Assembly (NCBI GenBank): GCA_963921195.1
Contig: OY992536.1
Coordinates: forward strand, 7,626,001 to 7,690,000
Length of the DNA stretch: 64,000 nt
Reading direction: 5' to 3'
Origin: Pegoplata infirma
Lineage: Eukaryota > Arthropoda > Insecta > Diptera > Anthomyiidae
The notes under the pieces were generated by a model, which was not told the DNA's origin, did not search any database, and saw nothing but the letters and a program-made list of their open reading frames with translations. Made by a program: the position numbers and the translations under genes. Of this stretch, positions 22,251 through 33,308 are shown piece after piece; within the stretch, counting starts at the first letter, position 1, and each line of letters opens with the position of its first letter.

Positions 22251-23820
22251 TTTATAAGAAAAAATTTTCAAGAAAAATTATGAAAAAAAATTTGAAGAAA
22301 AATTAATGAAAAAAAAATTGACGAAAAAAAAATTAATGAAAAAATTTTTTTTTTTGAAAAATAATTATGTTACTTTTTATTCACCAGCTGGTAAAAAACG
22401 GGTTTATTTACCACGAGGTGAATTATTATCCAAGTTACAAACCCATGTTACTAAAATATTTGGTTTTAAGAAAAGGAAAATAGTGTTTATCATTTTCTTT
22501 TTCGTTAATTGCACTGCGGAACACTAAAAAATAAACAAGAGTTACGACCATCATTTCTATATATTTCGGACATGCTTATTCGAATGGCGTACTCCGTTTT
22601 TCGATGTATGGTACAGTTTTCTTGCAAAATGTCGTTAAAGATTTGCTGATTTCGAGCCATTTTTTTAACAAAAAAATTTGCAAAGTTAATGATTTATAAA
22701 TTTTATGGCATGGAAAACAAAGATATGACTTGTCGCAATATTTCTTATGCAAATTTGGTTCAAAGCTTTTTATCTTAAGCCCTTAAATTCGCGAATTTCT
22801 TCATTTTTTAGGGTTTTCGCGAAATTAACAGCCAAATTGTTCTTTGATAAAAAACTTGCTTTTAGTGAATCAAAAAGGCATCCCTAACAATACGAATAGT
22901 GGACAAAAAACAGCTATGTTATATGGACCATCATGATGAAAATCGCGAAAAACCCTTTTTTTGTATATGCCAGCATCACTTTACGAGATGATTTAAGACT
23001 CAAACTTTTAGTATATAATGTGGGAACCTTAAACAATAAACTGACCAAAAATTTGGCCAAAAAAGTTTTCATTTGCAAAAGTTATCTTAACAAAAACTAC
23101 AATTATTGTAGGGTTAACACTGAAATAATAGTTTGTGTTAAGATAACTTTTGCAAATGAAAACTTTTTTTGCCAAATTTTTGGTCAGTTAATTGTTTAAG
23201 GTTCCCACATTATGTACTAAAAGATGGAGTCTTAAATCATCTCGTAAAGTGATGCTGGCATATACAAAAAAACGGGTTTTCGCGATTTTCATCATGATGG
23301 TCCATATAACATAGCTGTTTTTTGTCCACTATTCGTATTGTAAGGGATGCCTTTTTGATTCACTAAAAGCAAGTTTTTAATCAAAGACCAACTTGGCGGT
23401 GAATTTCGCGAAAACCTCAAAAAATTAATAAATTCGCGAATTTAAGGGCTTAAGATGAAAAGCTTTAAACCAAATTGGCATAAAAAATATTGCTACAAGT
23501 CATATGTTCATTTTAATGCCATACAATTTAAAAATCATTAACTTTGCAAATTTTTTTGTTGAAAAACTGGCTCGAAATCAGCAAATCTTTAACGACATTT
23601 TGCAAGAAAACTGTACCATACATCGAAATACGGAATACGCCAATCGATTTAGCATGTCCGAAATATATAGACATGATGGTCGTACCTCTTGTTTTCTAAA
23701 ATAGTGGTCACTTTTGTCACGCAGTGTTGTTAGCTTATATAGCCAAACTGAGGATGCGTCCTGCAACTCTTTTAAAATTAGACACCAGCCTAAAAACATT
23801 ATCATGTTAAAATGTCTCAG
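22250..23820 (+). repeat. Family H repeat, copy 3, split by a CACTG foldback
   Basis: The left half (22250-22511) has AAAAATTAATGAAAAAA units, TTCACCAGCTGGTAAAAAAC and CCACGAGGTGAATTATTATC. The right half (23730-23820) continues TTAGCTTATATAGCC and the CACCAGCCTAAAAACATTAT end. Copies at 8060 and 48393 are uninterrupted at this point. Confidence 0.75.
22512..23726. mobile_element. CACTG-ended (CACTA-like) giant foldback, TTG target duplication
   Basis: The ends read CACTGCGGAACACTA and GTCACGCAGTG. The left arm (22512-23091) and right arm (23137-23726) are inverted copies of ~580 bp with a ~45-bp loop; shared blocks include GTTATATGGACCATCATGAT and GATGCTGGCATATAC (one per strand). TTG is duplicated (22509-22511, 23727-23729); empty family H copies read TTAATTGTTAGC with one TTG. 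CACTG termini with a 3-bp duplication match the EnSpm/CACTA superfamily. No transposase. Confidence 0.85.
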
Positions 23821-23829
23821 AATCTAAGA

Positions 23830-24640
23830 ATTTTAATTTTATTGTTTGAATCATTCTGAACTGGTTTTGTGAAGGACATAAACAAACACAACTAAATTAT
23901 ATTAAGATACCGTAGGGGAAAATTTTCAGAAATGGGAACTTGATTCCTGATCCCTTTATTATCCGCTATTTAATGTCATTATACATAACATTAATTTTCT
24001 CAAAAGATTTATTTTGCATGTGCAATTCCTATAAAATAGATCCTGTATTTTCCTGAATTCCACACATAGCTACACTCAAAAAATGTGATTACGAGACTTT
24101 TCCTAGTAATTTGACAAAGTTTTTTTTTTGTGTGTAAGATTTAGTTTGTTGTAAGCTAATAACATTTTTTATGAACCCTTCTTTTCTTCTACGTTGCAAC
24201 CTTCAAACATTTTTTTCCTCTTCAGATTTATAATCACTTAAATAATAATGTAATTAATATTTATGGTCATTTAACTCAATTAACAATTAATTATTACGCA
24301 GAATTGATTTTTTAAAATATAAAAGATAATAAATAATAAAAGCAACAATGTAAATAAACAGAAACAAAAAAACAAAATAAATGAATTAAATGTTTAAAGA
24401 TGATGGCATAAAGGCTGATGGACAGACGGACTGGCGGACTGACAGATACATATAAAATATATAATGTAATCAGTTTTACAGTCAAGTCATTATAAATTAT
24501 AGTTTTTATACAAAATCATAAATAAGGTTTGTTGTTATGTGTGTTAGTAAAGCAGCTATGTATTGTGGTTCTATGGTGGTAGTTGTAGGGACGTTGTGTT
24601 TTTTACACTATGATGCAAATGTATAAGGTATTTGTATACC
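23830..24640. other. Mostly unique non-coding sequence
   Basis: Only minor features are seen: a small CACTCAAAAAA...TTTTTTGTGTG inverted pair near 24074-24140, and a GACAGACGGACTGGCGGACTG run at 24420-24440 resembling a GTCY microsatellite. No gene. Confidence 0.5.
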
Positions 24641-24647
24641 TTCCACT

Positions 24648-24760
24648 TAAAAAAGTCTCCCTAGTATCTCCCTCTGATCTTTGTCGAGTTGTTTTTATTT
24701 TGTAAATCAGTAAAAATAAATCGACACGCATTTTTTTGCGGCCTAAATTTAAAGGATCGT
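24648..24760 (+). mobile_element. Fragment of CAAGGGAAG-type MITE, subfamily G
   Basis: AGTCTCCCTAGTATCTCCCTC, then AAATCGACACGCATTTTTTTGCGGCC, match the end regions of 10881-11452. The outermost bases and the opposite end are missing. Confidence 0.55.
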
Positions 24761-25010
24761 TTTTAATATTTTTTTCGTTTTAATATGACAATGTTTTTAG
24801 GCCGATGTCTAATTTTAAAAAAACCTGCAGGACGCCACCTTAGTTTGACTAGATAAACTAAGGCTTAACAAGGAAGAAAATAAGAATTACTGTTTTCATT
24901 TTCTTAAAACCAAAAATTTTAGTAACTTGGGTTTGTAACTTGGATGATTATTCACCGTGTGGTGAATAGAAAAAATATTCACCAAATTGTGAATAAACTG
25001 TAACATAATT

Positions 25011-25235
25011 ATTTTCATCAATTTTTTTTCATAAATATTTTTGTTTATCAATATTTTTTTTATCAATATTTTAATATTTCATCAATAATTCAATATTTTT
25101 TTAAATTTTTTCATCAATATATTTTTTTTGTCAATTTATTTTTTTTCATCAGTATTTTTTTTACCAATATTTTTTTTTTTCGTCAATATTATTTTTCATC
25201 AATATTTTTTTATCAATATTTTTTTTCATCGATAT
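25011..25235. repeat. (TTTTTTCATCAATA)n low-complexity array, left part
   Basis: Degenerate T-rich units containing CATCAATA or GTCAATA. Complementary in type to the TTGATGAAAAAA arrays at 7.6 and 47.7 kb. Separated from 26763-27492 by B1. Confidence 0.8.
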
Positions 25236-26762
25236 TTTTATACCCTCCACTTAGTGATAGAGGGTATATATAAGTTTGTCATTCCGTTTGTAACTTATCG
25301 AAATATAGGTCTGGGACCCCATAAAGTATATAAATTCATGATCGCAGATCGATTTTAAGACATTCTAGCGATGTCCGTCTGTCTGTGGAAATGGTGATCA
25401 CGACCAAAATAGTACACGGATATGACTGAAACTTAAGATAATTATTGGAAGTTCTCCCGAGAAGTTTGGTATTGCATTTGAGCGATATCAGTTCAGCGGT
25501 TCAAAAGTTATGAACGAAAATGTAAAGACACCTCAAAAATTTTAGTACACTCAAAATAATTACTCTGTTAAATACTCTGTAAAATGACTGTAATCTCAAT
25601 TCGACAGATATTTGACAAAGTTATCCGCCGAAATACGGATTTAAAGAAAATACTTTGTATTTTCTTGTGACCGAAAAACAAAATTGTATCTGTAATTTTA
25701 CTTTTTTCTTTGTAATCTCTATTTTAAAGATAATAAATAGGGCTTTTTTTGTTAAAATACAGATTTTAGAAAAATACTTTGTTTTTTTCTCGTAACCAAA
25801 ATACTAAATTTCATCTGTAATTTTACTATTAGGTTAGGTTGTTAGGTTAACCTAACCTAATTTTACTATTACTCTGTAATACAGTTTTCAAATAAAAATC
25901 TCTTTAAAAAAAGTCCAAGTATTTCAACCCCTCTTTAAAAAACTTCTTAAAATGCAATAAAATATGCTAAATTTTACGAGGTGTAGTGCAAAATTGAAGG
26001 AACTCGTAATTTTCACAAAAAAAAGTTAATTTACAATTTGGAAGCATTAAAGCGGGCAAATTTACATGATGGCATTTCCCAATTGTCAAAACAACTTGCA
26101 CATTAAGGAAGGAGAAATTTATCAGGAATCAAATAGGGACCATTGTGTAAAAGCCATATCAAGCGCATTTAAAAGATATACAATAAAGTCAAGGCATTCT
26201 TAAACGATTTCCGCATTTAAATTATAGCATTTGACTTTACTTTGTGTCAAGTTATTACTATCCATGCTTCCTGGTAAAATTCTGGTCGCTTTCATCAACA
26301 TTTTACAGATAATTCTGTAAATCTACAGTTTTTTTATCGAAATCATTTTACAGAGTTTTCTTCGTAAAATAACAAAAAATCTTGCTGGTTGGAAATCTAT
26401 GGTATTTTCTGCTGGCTCAGCAGAGTATCTCTGTAATTTAACAGAGTGATTATTTTGAGTGTACATACAACATAACCTAAATATACAAAATGCTTTAATT
26501 CGGCTGCTGGTTGACATATGTGAACATAATTGAACACCAAATGGTATTTAAACAAGTACAAACATATTTTTGACAAAAAAAGAAACAAATCGCGGAATTT
26601 TTTTTAACCAAAATTTTTTTTTTCGTGGAATTTTTTTTTTCGCGTAATTTCTTTTTTTCAAAAATAATTTCCTTTTAAAAAAAGTTTTTTGAAATAATCT
26701 TTTTGAAATTGTGGAGGGTATCACTACATTCGGCAATGCCGAATTTAACTTTTTTACTTGTT
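25236..26762 (+). mobile_element. Helentron-associated element, family B, copy B1, with nested CACTC element
   Basis: It begins TTTTTATACCCTCCACTTAG and ends GTGGAGGGTATCACTACATT, hairpin CGGCAATGCCG, then TTTTTTACTTGTTTT. The intact copy B2 (43001-43621) matches it on either side of the nested insertion 25548-26461. It is inserted in a T-run of the low-complexity array, consistent with the T|T preference known for Helentrons. Confidence 0.8.
25548..26461. mobile_element. CACTC-ended element with TA duplication, nested in B1
   Basis: The left end CACTCAAAATAATTACTCTG and right end CAGAGTGATTATTTTGAGTG are inverted, continuing with TTAAAT...CTCTG. TA flanks both sides (25546-25547, 26462-26463). 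B2 at the same point reads CAGTACATTCAACATAACC without an insert. ACAGAG/CTCTGT motifs recur near both ends. It also contains a short palindrome, GGTTAGGTT...AACCTAACC, at 25832-25863. Non-coding. Confidence 0.8.
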
Positions 26763-27492
26763 TTTTCATCAATTTGTTTTTATTTTATTAATATTTTTTT
26801 TCATCAATATTTTTTTGTTATCAATATTTTTTGTCATCAATTTTTTTTTTCATCATAATTTTTTTCGTCCATATTTTTTTTCATCAGTATTTTTTTCATC
26901 AACTCTATTTTCATCATTATTTTTTTTTTTATCATTATAATTTTTTTGACAATACTTTTGATCAATATTTTTTTTTCATCAATATTTTTTTCGTCAATAT
27001 TTTTGATCAATATTATTTATTTTTCATCAATATTTTTTTCAGCAACGTTTTTTTTTCATCATTATTTTTTATCAATATTTTTTTTTTCATCAAGATTTAT
27101 TTTTCAATAATTCAATATTTTTTAATTTTTTTTTTATCAACTTTTTTCATCAATATTTTTATTCATCCATATATTTTTCACAATATTTTTTTTCGTCAAT
27201 ATATTTTTTTCAGCAATATTTTTTTTTAACAATATTTTTTTTTTCAATATTTTTTGTCATCAATTTTTTTTTCATCATAAAATTTTTCATCAATTTTTTT
27301 TTATCAATATTTTTTTTGTCAATATTTTTTTTCATCAATATTTTTTTCGTCAATATTTTTTTTTGTCAATAGTTTTTTCGTCAATATTTTTTTTCCACAA
27401 TATTTTTTAAACAATATTTTTTTCATCATTATTTTTTTCATCTATATTTTTTTCATCAATATTTTTTTTTTGCCAATATTTTTTTTTCATCA
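26763..27492. repeat. (TTTTTTCATCAATA)n low-complexity array, right part
   Basis: About 730 bp of T-rich units with CATCAATA, GTCAATA and AGCAATA variants. The 132-aa frame at 26831-27229 is a translation of T-rich repeats (Phe/Ile/His only) and not a protein. Confidence 0.85.
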
Positions 27493-28207
27493 ACTACAGT
27501 ATGGGGGTATACTCTCTTTGTCAATCCGTGTGTAGCGCATCAAAATATCGGTCTAGAACCCTATAATGTATATATATTTATGAACAGTGATCGATTCTAA
27601 GAGATTCTAGCTATGTCCGTCCGTCCTTCCGACCGTCCTTCCATCCGTCCTTCCGTCCGTCCGTCTGTACGTCCTTCCGTCTGTCCGTCTATCTGTCTGT
27701 CTGTCCGTCTATAGTTAACACGATGCAGTCCAAAATAAAACAGCTAGACTAGCGAAATTTGGCACGAATATGTCATATGTTCCTAGGCAGATTAAGTTCG
27801 TAAATGAGCAAAATCGGACTAGGGGGAAAAAAGTTCCCCCTGAAGAACTTAACCAACCTCTGAAAAATATAATTTTCTTACATGATATTTTGTGTTTGTT
27901 TTTAACAAATGCAACATTTTTATGCTACAAGAAGTTCAAAGTCCTGCATTTGGACCCAGAGGATTAGAAAATGTAAGTTTTTTCTGTCCGCCCCCTTTTG
28001 TGGGCGTGGATTAAAAAAAAATTTTTAAATATTGATAAACTTGTATTTCTTTAGAGCAAAAAGCATAAGAATGAATTTTGAAACATATATTTCGGAAGGA
28101 AATTAGGCCCCCTCAATTACCACCCACAAAAAAATTAAACGCCCCTGAATTTTTTTTTTTTGCATGTCGGAGGGTATAAAAGATTCAGCCGAATATAACA
28201 CTCTTGT
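27493..28207 (+). mobile_element. Helentron-associated element, family C, copy C2, 5' end replaced
   Basis: It matches C1 from CACAGTATGGGGGTATAC onward, with a long mixed GTCC/GTCT/TTCC microsatellite (27615-27712) and a 3' end TCGGAGGGTATAAAAGATTC...ATAACACTCTTG. The expected first ~18 bp (TTTTTATACCCTCCAAC) are absent; the element joins the CATCAA array directly. The 3' terminus lacks the last few bases. Confidence 0.75.
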
Positions 28208-28209
28208 TT

Positions 28210-29620
28210 TTTATCAAAAAAAAATTTTTTTCATGAGATTTTTTTTTTCACAAATTTTTTTTCATCAAATAAAAAAAAAAATTTCTTTTCTATTTATCCT
28301 GGAAAAATGGTCCTTGAAACTTGAAATTTTGAATCTATGTCCTTCATAGAGAAGGACATATTTTGAAATTTAAAATTTTAGGGCGCCTTAATCGGTAAAA
28401 GTGGAGTAAAATAGTTATTTTTATGTCACTCAGTTAAAAACTTTGAATTTTATTTATATGGAAAGAAAAAACGAAATGGAATAGAATGGGGAACGAAATG
28501 AAATGGAGCAGGGAATTTGATAATTTTTTCACAAAAATTTTTTTATGAATGACTTAAACGTCTTTGTAAACTATTTTTTATGTGTAAAAATTTACAAATA
28601 CATATTAAAAGGCTTCTTAACCTAAAAAGGTTTTCGAAACTATAAATTACGAAAATTTTGTGTGTTTCAATTTTATTACTCCGTATACTTTTTAGCATTA
28701 GTGTTTTCAAATTTAGTTTAGCATAAAATGTGTTTAACTTTTATATATTTGATTTAAACACGCAAACATTTAAATAAATTTCTTTTTATTAATCATTTTT
28801 AAAATTACCAAATAGAAAATTCCAAAAAAAAAAGTACGTACAGGAAAGTGGAGGAGGAAAAATATAAACAAGTTTTAGTTTAAAAAAACTCCTTATTATA
28901 TTATTTATAAATTTTTACAAAAATGAAAACCACAAATCTATCATTTTTCACTGCCACTTTTACTGTATGAGTTTTATTTCATTTTGTTATTTCCTTAACC
29001 CCAAACATTTATTAAATAATAAAAATTTCATACTATTTTTGAAAATAAAATATGAATATTTATTAAGAATTATACAGCACACTTATACATAGACCGACAG
29101 ACAGCCATAAATAGTATAACCAAAAGAGGAAATGAAGGCGGAAAGGGAAGTTCTGTTTGCTAATGTGATAGTATAGATACAAAATAGATGGTATGGTGGG
29201 GAAAGTTTGTGTAATATTTTTTTTTATAAATCATTTAACAGATTGCACAACACATCATTATTCATTATAATTTTAAATACAGATAAATGTACAAAATTAT
29301 TTAGTGACGTTGGCAAAAATGGGCACTTGTTATTAAAGGGGGCCTTTTTAAAAAGTTAAATATTTTTATTAGGACAATTTGTTTTTAATATGAAGTTGGC
29401 AAATTTTTTAAGGTTTTTATTATCAAAAAGAATTTCAAAAAATTTGAAATGGAAAAGTTGATGTTATCGACAGGTGGGTTACGAAAAATTGTGTTTAATG
29501 CCGTTCTGATTCCACAAAGAAAAGTTAAGAGATATGATGTTTTACTACTGGATCAATTGGTATTTTTCTTTGTCACTGCTGATGAATGAGACGAAGATTA
29601 TTATAATGATTTTAAGTGAG
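28210..29620. other. Mostly unique non-coding sequence
   Basis: AT-rich DNA with A-tracts and a short GAATGGAATAGAATGGGGAA purine run near 28470. No ends of known families and no plausible exon. Confidence 0.5.
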
Positions 29621-29625
29621 TATTA

Positions 29626-30511
29626 CACTCAAAAAAATACGTTAGTAGATTTACTAATTTTTTTTTTGCTAATGCTAGTTAGCTAACTTTTAGCAAATTT
29701 TTAGTTGAGATTAGCATGTTAGCAAAAAATTCTTGTAAACTTCATTTAGCACATTAGCAATTTTAAACAAACTTTGAACTTATTTCTTTTGCTAAATTTG
29801 AAATTGAGTTGACAACATTTTTACAACATTTTTTGCTAACATTAGCAAAAATAAATGGTAAATTTTTTTTTATTTTCAGAAAACTTAAAATGGCGTTATC
29901 TCGGAAACTAAGCCAGATAGAGCAAAATGGAGGGCATTTTTGGTTCTTAGAAACGCCATACTTTCGCGGGTCCCCTTCACATGTGTGAACCCTAATGGGA
30001 CCTAACTTTGGATTCAAAAAAGTTAGCATTCCCGAAAATTTTAAAATGCTCATATCTAGGTAAATATTGCCGACACAACAAAAAGTCCAAAAGAATTTTT
30101 GTAGCTCTCAACACGTAGAACAAGACCGCAAAATAACCAAAAGCTCTCCGAGTAATATTTTTGAAGTTATCGAGTATTTTAATTCTCAAGACCCCAGTGA
30201 TCCCCTAAAATCACGTATCTCAAAAACTAAGCAAGGTAGAGCGAAACGGACACAAATTTTGGATCAAAAACTATGACGATTTTTATGGAACCCAACTAGG
30301 TCTAGGCCCATCGGGGTCTGGACCTATTGGGTCCGAACCCAATGGGGTCCTCAAATGTGTATGAACTAAGTTCAAAAAAAAATCAGTTAACTAATTATTG
30401 GCAAAACATTTTTGTTAACTTTAGCAAAAAAATTGTGGGTTCAAAATCAGCAAATTTTCCTGTAGGTTTACAAGCTTTTTTTGCTAACTTTACAGTTTTT
30501 TTTTTTGAGTG
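29626..30511. mobile_element. CACTC-ended element with TA duplication, GTTAGC-rich ends
   Basis: Left CACTCAAAAAAATACGTTAG and right ...TTTTTTTGAGTG are inverted; TA flanks at 29624-29625 and 30512-30513. TTAGCAAAA/TTTTGCTAA motifs are repeated at both ends. The interior has GGTCC and GGGTCC motifs near 30290-30345. No transposase; the 96-aa minus frame (29763-30053) shows no domain. Confidence 0.7.
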
Positions 30512-30905
30512 TACTTGCTACAGAAAATCGCTTGCTATCAATTTATAGAGGCGAAATGAATAACAAATATGTGCCATTCCGAAGCCAACTCGACCAAATC
30601 CAATTTTTTATTAATTTTATCAATTAAAAATAAGCAAAGTTAGCACAAGTATTAATTTTTTTACGAAAAAATTGTGGGTTCAAAATCAGCAAATTTTCCT
30701 GTAGGTTTACAAGCTTTTTTTGCTAACTTTACAGTTTTTTTTTTTTGAGTGTACTTGCTACATAAAATAGCTTGCTATCAATTTATAGAGGCGAAATGAA
30801 TAACAAATATGTGCCATTCCGAAGCCAACTCGACCAAATCCAATTTTTTATTAATTTTATCAATTAAAAATAAGCAAAGTTAGCACAAGTATTAATTTTT
30901 TTAAA
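30432..30905. repeat. 239-bp tandem duplication
   Basis: 30432-30670 and 30671-30905 are near-identical direct copies, differing at a handful of bases (for example CAGAAAATCGC against CATAAAATAGC and a one-T indel). The duplicated unit includes the right end of the CACTC element plus its flank, so it arose after that insertion. Confidence 0.9.
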
Positions 30906-30985
30906 CAAAACATTTCTAATGCCTGCTTTTCTATACTCTTACTGCTGCTTTTTTATACAAATTTAAATTAAGTAAATCTTCAATG

Positions 30986-31206
30986 CCCGGCTAAAAATAA
31001 TGTATACAAGCTCATGTACGATCATATATGATAATTTATGTTAAGGATGGGCCAATATATGATCGCATATTATCATATGTTTTACCATATATGGTCATAT
31101 ATTGAATAAGCGCCAATTTTAATATATGTTCATATATGTTTTCGACTTAATGATGTATGGTCAGATGTGTTCATATATGCTCATATACAATTCATTTTTA
31201 GCCGGG
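30986..31206. mobile_element. CCCGGCTAAAAAT-ended MITE
   Basis: CCCGGCTAAAAATAATGTAT at the left pairs with ATTCATTTTTAGCCGGG at the right. A nearby paralogous sequence at about 31575 reads CTTCAATGATAAAAAA, while here it reads CTTCAATG[...]TGATAAAAAA, giving a 2-bp TG duplication. The interior is dense in CATATATG palindromes. No coding. Confidence 0.8.
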
Positions 31207-31632
31207 TGATAAAAAAAAAATCAGTTAATTTATGGCCCGTCCCACAAGAAAACAAAAAGTCTATTTTAACAAAAGTTTTATTTTAAATTTCAAATTTTCA
31301 ATACATTTTTTGAAAGTCGATTTTATAAACAAAAACAATTGTTATGGAAATAAAATTAAAAGCTGATTTTAAATATATTTTATTTTTCTATGGTAAGGTT
31401 GTATGTTTTTAAATTTTGAAAATTAGAAAGCAATAAAAAACTTAGACAAATTTTTATAAAAATATAAAATATTTTCTGAGGCCAAAATGACCAAAGCCAT
31501 TAAACAATTAATTTTTCTTAACAAATTTTTTAACTCCGCTTTTTTATATAAATTTAAATAAAGTAAATCTTCAATGATAAAAAAAATAAGTTAATTTATG
31601 TTTTTTATTTTTTTGTTAGAAAGCAATAAAAA

Positions 31633-32143
31633 CAAGTGAGAGTATTAAAATCGGCTGTGCCGAATCTTTTATACCCTCCAATATGTGAAAAACAATATAA
31701 AAAAAAATTTCCAGGGGCGTCTTTTTTTTGGGGGGGGAGGAGGGTTGGTGGGAGATGTTAAGAGCTCCTTCTTCTGACATAATAATGTTGAATTTGCTTA
31801 AGAAAGTACAAAAAACCTTACAAAAAATGCGGTTTTTCTTAGGTTGGATAAGTTCTCTAGGGGGAAACTTTTTTCCCCTTTGTCCGATTTCGCCCACTTA
31901 ACCCGCCTAGGAATATAAGACATATTCGTGCCAAACTTCGAAGGTCTAGCTCTTTTATTTTGGACTGTATCGTGTCCTCTACAGACGGACAGACGGACGG
32001 ACGGACATCCCAAGAATGTCTTAGAATCGATCACTGAGCAATAAAATATATACTTTATAGGGTCCTAGACCGATATTTCAATGCGTTACACACGGAATGA
32101 CAAAGTGAGTATACCCCCATACTGTGGTTGGAGGGCATAAAAA
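31633..32143 (-). mobile_element. Helentron-associated element, family C, copy C3
   Basis: On the minus strand it runs from TTTTTATGCCCTCCAACCAC to the hairpin CGGCACAGCCG and CACTTGTTTT. Landmarks CAGACGGACGGACGGACA and CCATACTGTGGTTGG are intact. It is shorter than C5 through internal deletion. Confidence 0.8.
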
Positions 32144-32534
32144 TATTAAACAAATTTTCTTAAAAATATAAAACATTTTCCGAGGCCAAAATGACCAAAG
32201 CAAGTAAACAATAAATTTTTCTTAACAAATTTTTCGTTAAGATTTTATATTTTTTTTTAATTTCAATGAAAACCAATATAAGGTTAGAATATTAAAGTAA
32301 CTAAAATTATTTTTAAGGAAGATTTAAAAAAATAAAAATATGTAATGTATGTTAATTCATTATATGTAATGGTAATTCATTCCGGGACAATAAATAACCT
32401 CGAACTATAATGTACTCTTTTCATTAAAAAAAAATTATTCCAATAAATATTTTTTAATTTTTTCCAAAACCAAAATGACAAACAATTTTCTTTTTTAGAA
32501 TTTTGCTTCTTAATCTTAAAGCAAAATAAAATCC

Positions 32535-32822
32535 AATTAAAACTATGATATTCTCATCGAATAATTTTCAAGAAAATTATTTTTCTGTTTTAAATTTATT
32601 TATGTTGGTAATTTTTTGCAAGACTTAATCGACACGTGTTCGTGTTTTGCTACTTGTAGTATTAGGGTTTTTATTTATGCTAAATAATCTTGAAAATGGG
32701 ATTAGACAAATCCCGAACCTGTGTCGATTAAGTCTTGCAAAAAATGACCAACATAAATAAATTTAAAGCAGAAAAAATAATTTTCTTGAAAATTATTTTT
32801 TGAGAATATCATAGTTTTAATT
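32535..32822. repeat. 288-bp inverted repeat (hairpin)
   Basis: AATTAAAACTATGATATTCT at the left end pairs with AGAATATCATAGTTTTAATT at the right. The arms of ~105 bp share TTTTGCAAGACTTAATCGAC in opposite orientations around a ~70-bp loop. It lies within the degenerate tandem field and may be a palindromised monomer or a small MITE; the ends do not show a clear target duplication. Confidence 0.75.
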
Positions 32823-32894
32823 AAAAAAGGAAATAATGACCTCGAGCTTGAAAAAACCTACTAAAAAATATCAATTTCCTAAATCAAGGAAAAA

Positions 32895-33308
32895 AAAACT
32901 GGTGGAGGTGGGGGGTGTTATAGGGCCAGTGGGGTCGTTGAGAGCACCTTCCCATCGCGATAAATATACCAAACGTTTCATTTATTTAACAAAAAAAAAA
33001 CATGTAAACAAAGTGTAATTTTTCAGAGGTTGGTTCAGTTCTTCAAGGGGAAACTTTTTTCCCCCTGGCCCGATTTTGCCAGATTATGAACTAAATCTGC
33101 CCATGAGACATATTTGTGCCAAACTTTAGGTGTCTAGCTGTTTTATTTTAAACTGCATCGTGTTATAAACAGACAAACGGACGGACATTCATAGAATGTC
33201 TTAGAATCGATCATGGATTAATAACATATATACTTGATGGGGCCCCCTACAGATATTTCGATGCGTTACAAACGGAATGACAAAGTAAGTATACCTCCAT
33301 ATAAAAAG
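32895..33308 (-). mobile_element. Family C fragment, copy C4, both ends damaged
   Basis: The core matches C3/C5 (GTTCTTCAAGGGGAAACTTT, CAGACAAACGGACGGACAT, GCGTTACAAACGGAATGACA). The 3' hairpin is absent and the 5' terminal ACTGTGGTTGGAGG is deleted. Confidence 0.7.

Larger units (their letters stand above)
24775..27492 (-). repeat. Family H repeat, reversed copy, interrupted by element B1
   Basis: Read on the minus strand: low-complexity DNA (27492-26763 and 25235-25011), then GTTTATTCACAATTTGGTGAA, TTATTCACCACACGGTGAA and TCCAAGTTACAAACCC, the TTAGTTTATCTAG segment, and ATCGGCCTAAAAACATTGTC. The central T-runs are split by B1 at 25236-26762. Confidence 0.65.

Noticed and set aside
24074..24141. 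Very small CACTC-type inverted pair
   Set aside because: Only about ten terminal bases match and the right end reads GTGTG rather than GAGTG, so I could not separate it from chance in A/T-rich DNA.
25832..25863. TTAGG telomere-like repeat
   Set aside because: Only a few GGTTA units arranged as a palindrome inside a transposon; flies generally lack TTAGG telomeres, and such units are common as short microsatellites.
26831..27229. 132-codon frame rich in Phe, Ile and His
   Set aside because: It is a translation of the T-rich CATCAATA low-complexity array.
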